From: Halicephalobus mephisto
Taxonomy: Eukaryota > Nematoda > Chromadorea > Rhabditida > Panagrolaimidae
DNA length: 64,000 bases
Reading direction: 5' to 3'
Assembly (NCBI GenBank): GCA_009193035.1
Contig: SWDT01000105.1
Location: forward strand, 62,001 to 126,000
The notes under the pieces were generated by a model. The model ran no database searches. It saw nothing but the letters and a program-made list of their open reading frames with translations, and was not told the origin of the DNA. Both the position numbers and the translations under genes were made by a program. Shown one piece after another: positions 1 through 10,729 of this stretch. The stretch's first letter is position 1, and each line of letters begins with the position of its first letter.

Positions 1-607
1 AGAAATAAATTTATTCAAAAGACACAAGAATCAATGTAATCCAGAAAAAATTACGTAAGTAAAATTTTATAATTAAATATTTAAAAATGAAAAAAATCAT
101 CGTTTGTCAACAAATGCGAAAAACTGTCTTCAATAATCCTAACGCTTGATAAAAAATTGTTTAAGAAAACGTATTTAATCGATTTTTGTCAAAAAAAAAT
201 CCAATGAAAGATGAGTCACTAAAATAAGCAAGGAGCGCCGGAACTCTGTTTGGAAGCAATAAACTACGGGAAAAGCCTCGGGTTGAAATCCCTAAGCACC
301 TGTTCTATACTGGTTAAAATGGCACGAAAAAGCCTGTGGACAGCTGGCTGAATATAAATCCTATATTTCTAGCTAGTTTCAATTAAAATCAAACACTCGT
401 TTTCCGAAATTCGCGGTCGATCGAAACAAAAAAGTCGGTCTTTAGGACAAATCAAACAAAATTCCAGGATTGATCTCGACTACTGTTCAAATAGGAAACA
501 AATCGCTCAATAACAACATTCAACAGCACACCTTCGATAAGATAAGAAAGCGAATATGACTCATCATCTGAAAGGGAACACTGATATAAGAAAAAGTATT
601 TGTAATT
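1..607. other. Non-coding, no recognised feature
   Basis: This AT-rich stretch shows no open frame with coding character. The part at about 200-560 has a more even base composition and is not repeated elsewhere in the window, but I see no RNA fold, promoter or protein signal in it. Confidence 0.5.
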
Positions 608-1330
608 TTAAAAAACGAAAAAATGAAAAATACCGGAAATCGAAACACACAAATTGGAATTTTGGAATATATGAAGACGCAAGAATTTAAAGTATATATA
701 ACACGGAAAAATCGAAAAATCCATACATAAAAGCGTAGAAAAACCAGGAAATCTATATGTCAGAATACGGAAAACCGAAATACACTTATTAAAGGTGGGG
801 AATTTGAAGGCTACATATGAGATAAAAATCAAAAAATTTACATATAAACACGGGAATTGAAACTTGACACATATTAAAAACCAAAAAAATCTATACACAT
901 AAAGCACGTAGAAACTGAAATACATATATTAGAAATACGGGGAGTTTATATATGAAAATATGAAAAAAAAACTGAAAGATTTATATAAACATGGAAAATT
1001 GAAACTTGATACACATTAAAAATACAAAAAACTTAAAAATCTATATATAAAGCACGTAGAAACTGAAATACACATGGTAGAAATATAGAAAGTTGAAATT
1101 TATATATGAAAATATAGAAAAAAATAGAAAAGTTCATATAAACACGGGGAATTGGGACATACACAGAAAGTTGAAATTTATATATGGAAATATAGAAAAA
1201 AATTGAAAAGTTCATATAAACACGGGAAATTGGGACATATATAAAGTTGAAATTTATATGAAAATATGGAAAAAAATTAAAAAGTTCATATAAACACGGG
1301 GAATTGGGACATATATATAAACGAGAATTC
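608..1330. repeat. Tandem array, about 80-bp unit
   Basis: Degenerate units carry the phrases aaacacgggaattgggac, ttcatataaacacggg and gaaatttatatatgaaaata. They repeat with a period of roughly 80 bp and are cleanest from 1085 to 1320. The 105-aa minus-strand frames here are translations of the repeat, not genes. Confidence 0.8.
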
Positions 1331-1339
1331 ATATGGAAA

Positions 1340-1850
1340 TAGTGACTCATTGAGGACAGTCATTCCAGAAAGGAACAAGCTGCCATCTGCCACTAATCGA
1401 TATGGCCACCGCGCGGATGCAAATTGGATCCCCCCAGCGACCAGGGTAGTTCCTCGAATTTTATAAAATTCTAAATGACAGACAGGCTTGAAACTAACAA
1501 ACTGCAAAATGAGCAATAGTGCCACAAATAAACAATGGTACTAGTGAAGAGTTACGAAACAACGCCGTAGGCAAAACCAATTGTCGTAAAGAATTTTGGA
1601 GAACATTAAAATTGAATTTCGAAGTTGACAGGGTACCCGACAGAGAGATTGTGGACAAGACGCCAGAGCGAATTCTCCGGACTGGTTTGTCATTGATTTT
1701 TATAAAAAAATAAAATTGTTCAATTTTTTAGGATTTTATAAAATTTGAATTTCGAAAATCAACATCTGAAAACAAGGATTCTAGGAAGTCCCAAAAATCC
1801 GCATTGGAAAAAATTCTGGAGGAAATTTTTTGATTTTCATATATAAAAAA
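1340..1850. other. Single-copy spacer, no supported gene
   Basis: The stretch has a more balanced composition than its surroundings. A 64-codon plus frame at 1519-1713 lacks a convincing splice context and resembles nothing I know. It could be a decayed exon, but there is no positive evidence. Confidence 0.35.
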
Positions 1851-1979
1851 TTTCGCAGAATCCTGTAGAAGCTTCTGAAGCCTTCCAGAAGCTGGTAGAA
1901 AGTTTCAAAACGAACATCTAAAGCTGAAAAGTCTAAAAAGTTCTAAAAAATTTCAAAAAATTCTAAAAAAATTTAAAAT

Positions 1980-2620
1980 TCGTTTCAAAAAATTCCGCAA
2001 CGTCTTCCATTTTCAATTTCCATATATCGAAAACTTTTCAGAATCTATTAGAAACTTCTTTAACCAATATTGAAAACTAGGGATTTTAAAAATTCTTGTA
2101 AAAGTCTAAAAATGAATGTTTGGAAAATTTCGCAACATCTTCCATTTTTAATTTCCATATATCGAAAATCCCCCATAACCTTCCAGAATCCATTGGCAAC
2201 CTCTCTAACCACCACTTAAAGCTAGGGATTTTAAAAATTCTTGAAAAAGTCTAAAAATCAACGTTAGGAAAATTTCGCAACATCTTCCATTTTTAATTTT
2301 CATATATCGAAAATCTCCCATAACCTTCCGGAATCTATAAGCAACTTCTCTAACCACCACTTAAAGCCGGAAATTCTAAAAACTTCTAAAAATTCGTCTG
2401 AAAAAATTTCCAACAAAATCTATTTTTAATTTTCACATATCTGGAGTTTTCTAGAATCAATTAGGAACCTCCCAGAATCCATTAGCAACCTCTATAACCA
2501 AGATGAGGTTAAAAATCCTAAAAATTTCAAACAATTTTTGAAAATTCATTTCAAAAATCTTCCATTTTTAATTTTCACATATCTGGAGTTTTCTAAAGTC
2601 CATTAAAAAAATCGAAAATT
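1980..2620. repeat. Tandem array, about 125-bp unit
   Basis: At least four diverged units carry caacatcttccatttttaat, ttccatatatcgaaaatc, a phrase around ccttccagaatccattagcaa, and ctctctaaccaccacttaaa. The array stops just before the duplicated GNAT block. Confidence 0.8.
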
Positions 2621-2757
2621 CGGGATTTTGAATAATTTTGAAAATTTAATAACGATTTTAAAAAATAATATAAATTTCAATTTTTTTTCAATAATAAAGT
2701 TCTTTTACAACTTCTCCGAAATTTTCCAATCCAACTACCGGCATCTCGATTCTTATC

Positions 2758-2763
2758 TTTATT
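2758..2763 (-). terminator. Poly(A) signal of GNAT copy 1
   Basis: AATAAA on the minus strand lies 35 bases past the stop codon of the GNAT gene. A matching AATAAA follows the second copy at 6604-6609. Confidence 0.6.
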
Positions 2764-2797
2764 TCATTACTTAAAAATGGAAATGCTTATGACTCAT

Positions 2798-3992
2798 CTA
2801 AATATAACTGACGTCGTTCTCAGTCACGCTGTAGATCAGTCCGCCTTGAATCTGAAAAAAAAACTTAAAAACATTCACAAATGAAATTTTCCAAAAATAT
2901 CCATATATAAAAATTCCAGAGATGTTCATGAATAGCAATTTCTAAAACAGTTCATATATGAAAAACTTTACAGATGTTCATATATGGGAATTTCCAGAAA
3001 TATTCATATATGGAAATTTCCGAAAATATTCATATGTAGTAATCTTCACTTACCGGAACAATTTCCTTCGTAAACTGCACGAAATGTTTACTTTTGTGAA
3101 TCTCAACTGTAGTAGCGATATCCTTCAGGAGATCAAGGGTTTTGGAAGAGTCGTAGAAGGCTAATCTTATGTTGTTGAAGTTACTCAAATCCGGAATGGA
3201 CTTCAAGGTCTCCAGAAAAAGAGATTGAGCAATCTGGAGACTCGTCGCGTAGAACGGACCAGCATAGAGAGTTTTCATTGGGATATTAGCTCGGATAAGA
3301 CACAAACCAACAACCGAAGAATCGGAGTTCATCGCAATCTGAAACTTCTTATATCAATTGTTTTAATTTTCAAAAATTACTTTGAAAAATGAATTTTCCT
3401 GAGTACAGAAAATTCTGAGGAATTGGTCGCGTTGAGTGTACTGGAGCATCATCCGATCGAAATTGAAAATCTTTTCCCAATCTCCGGGTTCTGGGGTTTT
3501 AATGGTAATCGGGATTTCGATTATCTTCTTCAAGTTGATTTTAGCAATCTCTAATTCGACATCTGTCATGTTATCTTTGGGAATAATAGAAAATCCAAAA
3601 AGTTTATCGTACTTTGAGGACATGGCAGGAACGGCGATGAGGGATTTGTTTTCAAATCCGACGTCTTTCCCCATAACGAGATTTGACAAAGCCAGACCTA
3701 TGTTCTTCCCTCTGTATTCTGGATCGACACAGACCATGCCATTGCAGGTCAAGAACGGTCTCCCATCGAGAGTCCTGTAATTCACGGCACTGGCAGATCC
3801 GACGGCTTTGTTGGTGTCCACATCAACGGCCACATACAAAGCGAAGTCTTCTCCGAATCCTTGTCTCCAAATACTGTAGTCATTGGGGGTGTTGAACCAC
3901 TTCTCGACGTCCGTCACCAGATGAAAAATGTCGTTCCAATAAGACTGATCCGGAGGGTTCTTGAGGATTTTGATGTTGGAAGGAAGAGACAT
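2798..3992 (-). CDS. GNAT-type N-acetyltransferase family protein, copy 1
   Basis: Three exons (3992-3381, 3338-3054, 2851-2798) join in one frame to give 316 aa. All junctions are gt/ag, with acceptors of the ttttcag type. Residues 1-204 look like the nematode DUF1248/GNAT fold. YRGKNIGLAL near residue 93 fits GNAT motif A (R-x-x-G-x-G/A), which binds the acetyl-CoA pyrophosphate. Exon 2 (from IAMNSDSSVVGL) resembles the second GNAT-like half seen in this worm family. There is no signal peptide, so it is probably cytosolic; the substrate is unknown. The start is the first ATG, with a TGATAA motif about 50 bp upstream. The gene is the left member of a tandem pair. Residues 1-120 are identical to copy 2, while later parts differ. 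Family assignment is by recognition; exact function is not inferred. Confidence 0.8.
2880..3040. repeat. Intronic short tandem repeat, about 32-bp unit
   Basis: The last intron of GNAT copy 1 holds about four units of the type gttcatatatggaaatttcc. The corresponding intron of copy 2 has a single unit. This accounts for the 105-bp length difference between the two introns. Confidence 0.8.
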
Positions 3993-4040
3993 TTGAGAAA
4001 GAAAATCGAGTTTCTTTTGGACAAAGACCCAAGCTCCGTT

Positions 4041-4046
4041 TTATCA
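4041..4046 (-). promoter_or_regulatory. GATA-type TGATAA site upstream of GNAT copy 1
   Basis: The minus strand reads TGTGATAAAA 49-54 bp upstream of the ATG. TGATAA is the core bound by intestinal GATA factors in C. elegans. The site is conserved at the same distance in copy 2. An intestinal promoter is an inference. Confidence 0.4.
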
Positions 4047-4139
4047 CAGTTGACGGTCAGTGTAAGAGGTCGAAAATGGGTTTTTCGCGGTAAGACAGCA
4101 ATGAAATTTTTTTCGTTTTAGAGTTGTTTTACTCAAAGT

Positions 4140-4640
4140 GATAGAAGTCGGATTTTAAAAGTCGCCACTTTTTTGAAAAAGAATATATTGCTCATTTTCT
4201 TTCGTCAAAGTGGAACAAGAGCGCTAAACTGATAATTTTTGTAAATTTTTTAATTTTAAAGATATTTTTAATCGAACTTGATAATTTTTGATTTTAAATA
4301 TGTAATTATTGCATTAAATAATGAAATATTTCATATAAAATTTCCAGTAATTATAATTTGAACGGAATTGACTTTAGGAAAATATATATTCCGTGTTATT
4401 GTTGCATAATTTAATGCTTTTTTTATTCATTCTATTATTTTAGAATTGTCTTCATATTTCGACTAAATTGAGATTAAACTGCTGTTATATTCTTAATTAA
4501 TTTTGGTTTATTGATATCACGTGATAATTCTCCTAAAATCACAAAGCCGCGAGGGTAGTTATGTAGGACTACAGCTAGCCCTAACCAGCCAATTGTTAGT
4601 ATAAACCGGTTAAAAACAGCAATAGAACATAGAATATTCC
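4140..4640. other. AT-rich spacer, nothing recognised
   Basis: No coding frame or repeat stands out. The 64-codon minus frame at 4474-4668 has no family resemblance or splice context. Confidence 0.4.
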
Positions 4641-4830
4641 AAAAAATCATATATGAATAGAAAATCATATATTCTAGAAGATCATATATTGTAGGAAATC
4701 ATATATTGTAGGAAATCTTATATTCTAGAAAATCATATATTGTAGGAAATCTTATATTGTAGAAGATCATATATTCTAGAAAATCATATATTGTAGGAAA
4801 TCTTATATTGTAGAAGATCATATATGAACA
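4640..4830. repeat. 17-bp tandem repeat
   Basis: About eleven units of aaatcatatattgtagg alternate with variants (cttatatt, ttctagaa, gaagatc). They give a higher-order period of about 34 bp. Confidence 0.9.
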
Positions 4831-5236
4831 TGAAAACTGCATGAGTTGGGCACACTGGCGGAACAGAAACCAAACTTGAAAGAGAACACTAGAAGCGATA
4901 GCGTAGATATCAGAGTGTGGAGTACTGTAGGACATGAACGAAACGCTCTGTTGTCATGTGTTGGGATTTTTTATAAACTGTATACTTGTTTTGTTGTTCT
5001 GGTAAAGATTACTGTAATACTTCTGTTTTTTGTCTTAACAAACACCAATGATTGTTTTCGTCACATTGACGTGATAGGACACAATAATAACTCTGAATTA
5101 ATAGATAACAACGAAAAGGAAATATTAAAAATAATATATTAGGCTCTACTTAATTCTTTTTTAAACCGCAGTAACTTCAAAGTCTAGTGTTCCAGAAAGT
5201 GGCCTCAGGCAATTTTATCTGCACTTAATTAAACTC

Positions 5237-5307
5237 GCTTCGGTAGTATAGTGATAGTATACGTGACAGTAAAGTTACGAGGTTCAGGTTTGATTCCCGA
5301 CCGAAAA
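5237..5307 (+). pseudogene. tRNA-Asp-like relic (tRNA pseudogene or SINE head)
   Basis: The sequence opens with cttcggtagtatagtgatag, which resembles the start of eukaryotic tRNA-Asp (A box TAGTATAGTGG-like). It has a B-box-like ggtttgattcc 43 bases further on and a 3' strand ccgaaaa that partly pairs with the 5' end. The D arm pairs (gtat/atac), but the anticodon loop is one base short and gives no sensible anticodon. The T stem and acceptor contain mismatches. A functional tRNA is therefore unlikely. Confidence 0.6.
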
Positions 5308-5397
5308 CTGCAGATCCAGGCCTTGCCAGCCGCAATCTGACTACAAACGACTAAGACGCACTCAATTAAAGAAAAAAGCGAAGTAAGAAGAACCAAA

Positions 5398-5512
5398 AAA
5401 GATGATCCTAGTAAGAGAAGAATTCCCTGAAGATGATTTTAGTAAGAAAAAGAATTTCCTGAAGATGATTCTAGTAAGAGGAAGAATTCCCTGAAGATGA
5501 TCAGAAAGGTTG
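5398..5512. repeat. About 40-bp tandem repeat, three units
   Basis: Three units of the form gaagatgattctagtaagag followed by gaagaattccct. The array starts about 90 bp downstream of the tRNA-like relic and may belong to the same inserted sequence. Confidence 0.8.
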
Positions 5513-5937
5513 AGATGCGTGAACACAAGCGAACAATAGAGGAATCCAAGCTTGAGTATATAATGTCATAAATCCTATATTGTAATTGCTTTGAAAAACG
5601 TTCGATAAAGTGCTAAAGTTAATTAAACTCGTCTATAACAGTGTTTTTATATGAAAACTTTCAATAATAACAAATTTTATTAAACAGTAACAAACTAAAA
5701 AATTAATCATTCTGGCAATTGAAAGTTTAATGAAACAATAACCATTAAGTGTTTTCGATTGAAGTTCTGCAGAATAGTCTGAAATTACTCCAATGACTCC
5801 ATGTACACTCAACCGTATTCTATGATTTGCAGAATAATTCATAATCGAAAAGTTATTAAAAGTCAACTACTGTATCTGTACATAAACCTGAATGAAGTCC
5901 AAACACTCAAGACTTTATAACAGTTAAAACAACACAA

Positions 5938-6270
5938 GTTTTCAGAAATCGGATCTAACCAAATGTAATCAGCATGTAACAACTCCTGACTACAGTTTTC
6001 ACATTATTTGATTTTAACAAAACAAAATCGATGACAGGATTGCAATCCAACAGAAGATTTGTCATAGCTGAGTGTAATCAACGTACTAATACCTTCTTAA
6101 CTGGAAACAAACGTGGTCCAAACAAGTTGATTACACTCAGTTATATTCAATTTTCTGTTAGACTGCAATCCTATCATCGATTGTGTTTTGTTAAAATCAA
6201 ATAATGTGAGAACTGTAGTCAGGAGTTGTTACATGTTGATTCCATTCAGTGATATCCGATTTCAGAAAAC
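5938..6270. mobile_element. Foldback/MITE-like element with about 140-bp inverted arms
   Basis: The left arm (5938 to about 6085) and right arm (about 6117-6270) are reverse complements over about 140 bp with scattered mismatches. Shared phrases include gtaacaactcctgactacag, attatttgattttaacaaaa and gagtgtaatcaac. About 30 bp of unpaired loop separate the arms. There is no coding capacity. The element lies between the two GNAT copies and could be a non-autonomous DNA transposon. I could not identify a clear target-site duplication. Confidence 0.75.
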
Positions 6271-6585
6271 CAGTGAAAAAGTAAATCTATCTTTCTGCAT
6301 TCTTCAACGTATTTATTTTCAAAACTCTAACTTGCTATCCAGCTTATTATGGTTTCCGCTTCTTTTCTCTTCAGTTCTGCAGTCTCACTTTGAATTTGAA
6401 TCAATCCGTTATCAAGCATTCTGAAGAGCGAACGTTTGTTAACTATGACTTTCCCGATATCAGTGTTTCTGTGCACAGTTAATTCATCCTCCTATTAAAC
6501 TTTTTAGCGAAATTTATGTCTCATGTTCTTCGAAGTCTCTGAAATGTCCAAGAGTTATCATGTCAATTCAACTGATTAAAGATCA
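6271..6585. other. Single-copy spacer
   Basis: This lies between the foldback element and the right GNAT duplicate. Base composition is balanced. The 78-codon plus frame at 6188-6424 runs through the foldback arm and is not a credible gene. Confidence 0.4.
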
Positions 6586-6603
6586 GACATCTCGATTCTT
6601 ATT

Positions 6604-6609
6604 TTTATT
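6604..6609 (-). terminator. Poly(A) signal of GNAT copy 2
   Basis: AATAAA on the minus strand, 35 bases past the stop of copy 2, at the position equivalent to the signal of copy 1. Confidence 0.6.
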
Positions 6610-6643
6610 TCATTACTTAAAAATGGAAACTCTGATAACTCAT

Positions 6644-7733
6644 CTAAATATAAGTGACGTCTTCTTCAGCCATGCTGTAAATCTGGTCGCCTTGAATCTG
6701 AAAAAAAATTTCCGAAAATTTTCACAGATGATTTTTAAACATCCTCATATACGGGAATTTCCGAAAATATTCATATGTAGTAATCTTCACTTACCGGGAC
6801 AATTTCTTTCGTAAACTGTATGAAACGTTTACTTTTGTGAATTTCAGCTGTGGAAGCGAGATTCTTCAGGAGATCAAGGGTTTTTGAAGAGTCATAACAT
6901 GTAAACATTATGTTGTTGAAGTTATTCAAATCCGGAATAGACTTCAAGGTCTCCAGAAAAAGAGATTGAGCAATCTGGAGACTCGTCGCGTAGAACGGAC
7001 CAGCATAGAGGGTTTTCATCGGGATATTAGCTCGGATAAGACACAAACCAACAACCGAAGAATCGGAGTTCATCGCAATCTGAAACTTCTTATATCAATT
7101 GTTTTAATTTTCAAAAATTACTTTGAAAAATGAATTTTCCTGAGTACAGAAAAGTTTGAGGAATTGGTCGCGTTGAGTGTACTGGAGCATTATCCGATCA
7201 AAATTGAAAATATTTTCCCAATCTCCGGGTTCTGGGGTTTTAATGGTAATCGGGATTTCGATTATCTTCTTCAAGTTGATTTTAGCGACCTCTAATTCGA
7301 CATCCATTATGTTGTCCTTAGGAATAAGTGAAAATCCGAAAAATTTGTTATATTTCGGCGACATGACAGGAAAGGCAATGAGGGATTTGTTTTCAAATCC
7401 GACATCTTTCCCCATAACGAGATTCGACAAAGCCAGACCTATGTTCTTCCCTCTGTATTCTGGATCGACACAGACCATGCCATTGCAGGTCAAGAACGGT
7501 CTCCCATCGAGAGTCCTGTAATTCACGGCACTGGCAGATCCGACGGCTTTGTTGGTGTCCACATCAACGGCCACATACAAAGCGAAGTCTTCTCCGAATC
7601 CTTGTCTCCAAATACTGTAGTCATTGGGGGTGTTGAACCACTTCTCGACGTCCGTCACCAGATGAAAAATGTCATTCCAATAAGACTGATCCGGAGGGTT
7701 CTTGAGGATTTTGATGTTGGAAGGAAGAGACAT
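6644..7733 (-). CDS. GNAT-type N-acetyltransferase family protein, copy 2
   Basis: Three exons (7733-7122, 7079-6795, 6697-6644) give 316 aa, the same structure and phases as copy 1. Offset is 3741 bp for exons 1 and 2 and 3846 bp for exon 3. Residues 1-120 are identical to copy 1, including the YRGKNIGLAL motif. The rest of exon 1 and exon 2 carries clustered substitutions, for example AFPVMSPKYNKFFGF against AVPAMSSKYDKLFGF. The C-terminal exon is more diverged (IQGDQIYSMAEEDVTYI). About 130 bp upstream of the ATG is also shared, including the TGATAA motif. Both copies are intact, so subfunctionalisation in the second half is possible but not shown. Confidence 0.8.
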
Positions 7734-7781
7734 TTGAGAAAGAAAATCGAGTTTCTTTTGGACAAAGACCCGAGTTCCGTT

Positions 7782-7787
7782 TTATCA
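7782..7787 (-). promoter_or_regulatory. GATA-type TGATAA site upstream of GNAT copy 2
   Basis: The same TGTGATAAAA context as in copy 1, 49-54 bp upstream of the ATG. It lies in the duplicated promoter, so its conservation may reflect recent duplication and not selection. Confidence 0.4.
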
Positions 7788-8143
7788 CAGTTGACGGTCA
7801 GTGTAAGAGGTCAAAAATGGGTTTTTCGCGGTAAAACAGCAATAAAACTGTCTTTTGTTGCAAAAAATTATTTTACTTAAATTGATAGAACTTGATTTAT
7901 AGATTTGTTGAATCTAAACATGATTCTTCAGCCATGTTTCAACACGAAAAATCGAAATTTCGAAAGTTGTATTCTATCACAAAAAGCGAAAACTTCAAAA
8001 ACCATGTTATACTATGAAAAGTTCAAGTTTTGAGTTTGAACTTTGATCATCAACTTTGGTAAAACGAATCCTCGATAAGTCATCCTTTTCTTCGTTGTGA
8101 GACCCAAGTATCTGTCTAATTATCTGATTATCTGGTTATCTGA

Positions 8144-9990
8144 TTATTTATTATTAACTTTACGGTTACAAGATCCGACTAAGATGTCGATTTCTTCACA
8201 AGTTGCGGTAGGGAGGTACATTTTTGCAAAGTTGCAGTTATTGTGGACCCATTCAAGAGGATCAGTTACTCCATATTGGTCAGCATAATATTTGATTTGA
8301 GAGCAGTGTTCAGGAGAAAGAACGAGGGGTCTATTCTGGCTGTCTCTTTTGGCCGTGACCAATTCAGGAGGAATCGTAGTAGTCTCAATTTGTTGATATG
8401 CAGACGGATGAGCCTTAGGAAGACGGACTTGCTTTAATTTTGGCCGCTGAACAGGAGGCATAGGGGTCAATGGTGCGATCGTCACGAGTCTTTCCTGTTG
8501 CTGTCTCTGCTGTTCCTGATAAGACTCTATCGGGAATTCTACAGCTGCGTCATCTTCTGAAATCGTCTCAAAGGTGGGTTCCTGCAAAAATAAAAAGTTA
8601 ATCACCTCCTCACAACATCAGAGAACTTCAAAATCCCTACACAAAAACCCGTAACTTGCACATGATGTAAATGTAACAGATGCGTGACATTTTGTCACGA
8701 AAGGTCTAGTAGTCATTATGTGATATTACATAACAAAAGATCCAGGATCTTTACATGATGCTACATAACGGAAAATCTGGTAATCTTTACGTGATATCAC
8801 ATAACGGAAGATCCAATACCTTCGTGTGATGTTACGTAACAAAAGACCCAGTGTCTTTACGTGACGTTACGTAATGGAAAACCCAGTATTTTTATGTGGT
8901 ATTACATATTGCATAGCGGAAGATCCAATACTTTCGTGTGATGTTACCTAACAGAAGACTCAGCACCTTCACTTGACATTACATAACGGAAAACCCAGTA
9001 TTTTTATATGATGTTACGTAACAGAAGACCCAGTATCTTTACGTGACGTTACGTAACTGAAAATCTAGGAATCTTCATGTGACGTTTGAAGTAACTTTTA
9101 GTTCAATAAATACAAAGAATCATTATTGTGTAATTTTTGTAACATTTGGGAATCTGACAAAAACCATAACACAATTATAATGATTTCCATGAACCTTTGA
9201 TATGTAACAAAAAATCACATAGTTATTCTGGAAAATCCTAATGTTTGACAAAAGTCACCTTAAATGTTACACAAAGATTGCTGAATTTTCTGTTACGTAA
9301 TGTTACACAAAAAGTATGAAACTTTTTGCTATGCAATACGGTATGAATACTAAGAGGGATTCCGTTACGTAACGTCACAAAGACAACTCGGTCTTCAGTG
9401 ACGGAAATATCACGTATTTGTTACAATGACGTCACGTGCAAGTGACGATTTTTAACGCGCAATGTTTGGTTTTTTTGAAGCTCCAAAATTACATCTTTAA
9501 TCACTGGAAATTACACTATTTTAAAACTCAGAAATCAATGTTATGAAGCTATTTAAAAACAAAGTTTTCCAACTTTTTAGAAAATTCCGATATTTTTGAT
9601 TTTGAAAAATTTTAATGGAAAATTTTAATTCAAAAATACCTGCTGAAATGATGATTGGGCTTTGTTCTCGACAGGAACGGAGTGTACTGTAACGGGGGAC
9701 ACGACCTGAACTGCTTCTTCGTCATCTGTGTAGACAAACTTTCTCGGATTTAGCTGAGAATTGTGGTTTGCAGATACGGTAGTCGAAGGTTCATTGTCAT
9801 CATCGACGACGAAACATTTGTATTTTTTGGTTTTTCTTTTTTTTTTTAATTCTTCAGAATCTCCATTGACCAAATCTCGAAATTCTTCAAGTTTCTGTTT
9901 TTGGTCCTGAAGGAAACCCGAAGAACCCGATGGAGCCGCTTCCAGAACCAAAAAAGAAAAAAATAAAATAAAAACGATTTTTTGAAACAT
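8144..9990 (-). CDS. Secreted protein with a four-cysteine C-terminal domain, unknown function
   Basis: Two exons (9990-9640 and 8581-8144), both in phase 0, give 262 aa. Residues 1-18 (MFQKIVFILFFSFLVLEA) are a clear signal peptide. The middle is low-complexity: a KKKRKTKKYK basic patch, acidic and Ser/Thr-rich stretches, then a Q-rich (QEQQRQQQER) and Pro-rich linker. The last 50 residues hold a compact module from HCSQIKYYADQYGV to LVGSCNRK, with cysteines spaced C-x23-C-x12-C-x9-C, plus W and NNC landmarks. That spacing suggests two disulfides in an extracellular domain. I do not recognise the family. The intron of 1058 bp is filled with an ACGT-rich repeat. AATAAA overlaps the last codons. 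Confidence 0.7.
8690..9090. repeat. ACGT-rich minisatellite in the intron of the secreted gene
   Basis: Degenerate units of about 45 bp alternate gtgatgttacgtaac with agaagacccagtatctttac. The composition contrasts strongly with the A/T arrays elsewhere. Confidence 0.8.
8831..9438. promoter_or_regulatory. Cluster of bZIP-type palindromes
   Basis: Perfect TTACGTAA octamers start at 8832, 8867, 9014, 9049, 9293 and 9365. A CRE palindrome TGACGTCA at 9427-9434 runs into an E-box CACGTG at 9433-9438. RTTACGTAAY is the consensus of PAR/CES-2-like bZIP factors. Four of the octamers lie in the repeat units and two lie outside them. Enhancer function is an inference. Confidence 0.45.
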
Positions 9991-10270
9991 AGAAAATAGC
10001 AGCTGGATTTACCACAAAAAAGATTAATTAAATGAAACGAAGATGACTCTAGTGATTGACCCAGATCAGGTGGGAGTTTCCAGAATTTCTCCTGTGGTTA
10101 TTTCTGCTTTCCTTTAATCTTCCACAGCATCCCGGACGAGAGCGAAATTTGGGTCAGCTTTCACTCGAAAAAAAATCAATTAAAAATAAAAAATTATAAT
10201 TTTATTTTTGAACCGTGAATATCCAGGTATGTACAGGAAATCTGCTTCATATTAACAAAGTTGACAATCA
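9991..10270. other. 5' flank of the secreted gene
   Basis: A mixed-composition stretch upstream of the ATG at 9990, presumably the promoter. No TATA box or named site is convincing. Confidence 0.35.
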
Positions 10271-10600
10271 GAGTTCGAAATCGAAATTTGAGCTTTTCTA
10301 AGACACAATTCTTAAAATTTTGATTTTTCTAAGACACAATTTTAAAAATTTTGATTTTTCTAACACACAATTCTTAAAATTTTGACTTTTCTAAGACATA
10401 ATTCTTAAAATTTTAACTTTTCTATTTAAGACATAATTCTTAAAATTTTGATTTTTCTAAGACACAATTCTTAAAATTTTGACTTTTCTATTTAAGACAC
10501 AATTCTTAAAATTTTGATTTTTCTAAGACACAATTTTTAAAATTTTGACTTTTCTAAGACACAATTTTCGAAATTAAGATTTGTTTGTTGATAGTTAAAT
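10270..10600. repeat. About 31-bp tandem repeat
   Basis: About nine units of aattcttaaaattttgattt followed by ttctaagacac. Some units carry an extra tatt insertion. Confidence 0.9.
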
Positions 10601-10729
10601 ATAAATTGAGAAAATTTACATGAAATAAAGTACAACTTTTTAAAATAAAAAAACTATAAATGTTGTGTTAAAAAAGTCCAATTTTGACTTTGAACTCTAA
10701 CTGTCAACTATGGTAGAACGAAGAACTGA

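Noticed and set aside
1033..1350. 105-codon minus-strand frame rich in YICPNSPCLYELF-like text
   Set aside because: It is the translation of an 80-bp tandem repeat; the peptide repeats with the DNA unit and has no start context or homology.
4846..5142. 98-codon plus frame with a hydrophobic middle
   Set aside because: There is no ATG at its start, no splice context and no family resemblance.
5237..5307. Functional tRNA-Asp
   Set aside because: The anticodon loop is one base short, no GTC anticodon is in place, and the acceptor and T stems have mismatches.
4640..5512. Possible CRISPR-like arrays among short repeats
   Set aside because: Repeats are contiguous variants without unique spacers, and the DNA is eukaryotic.
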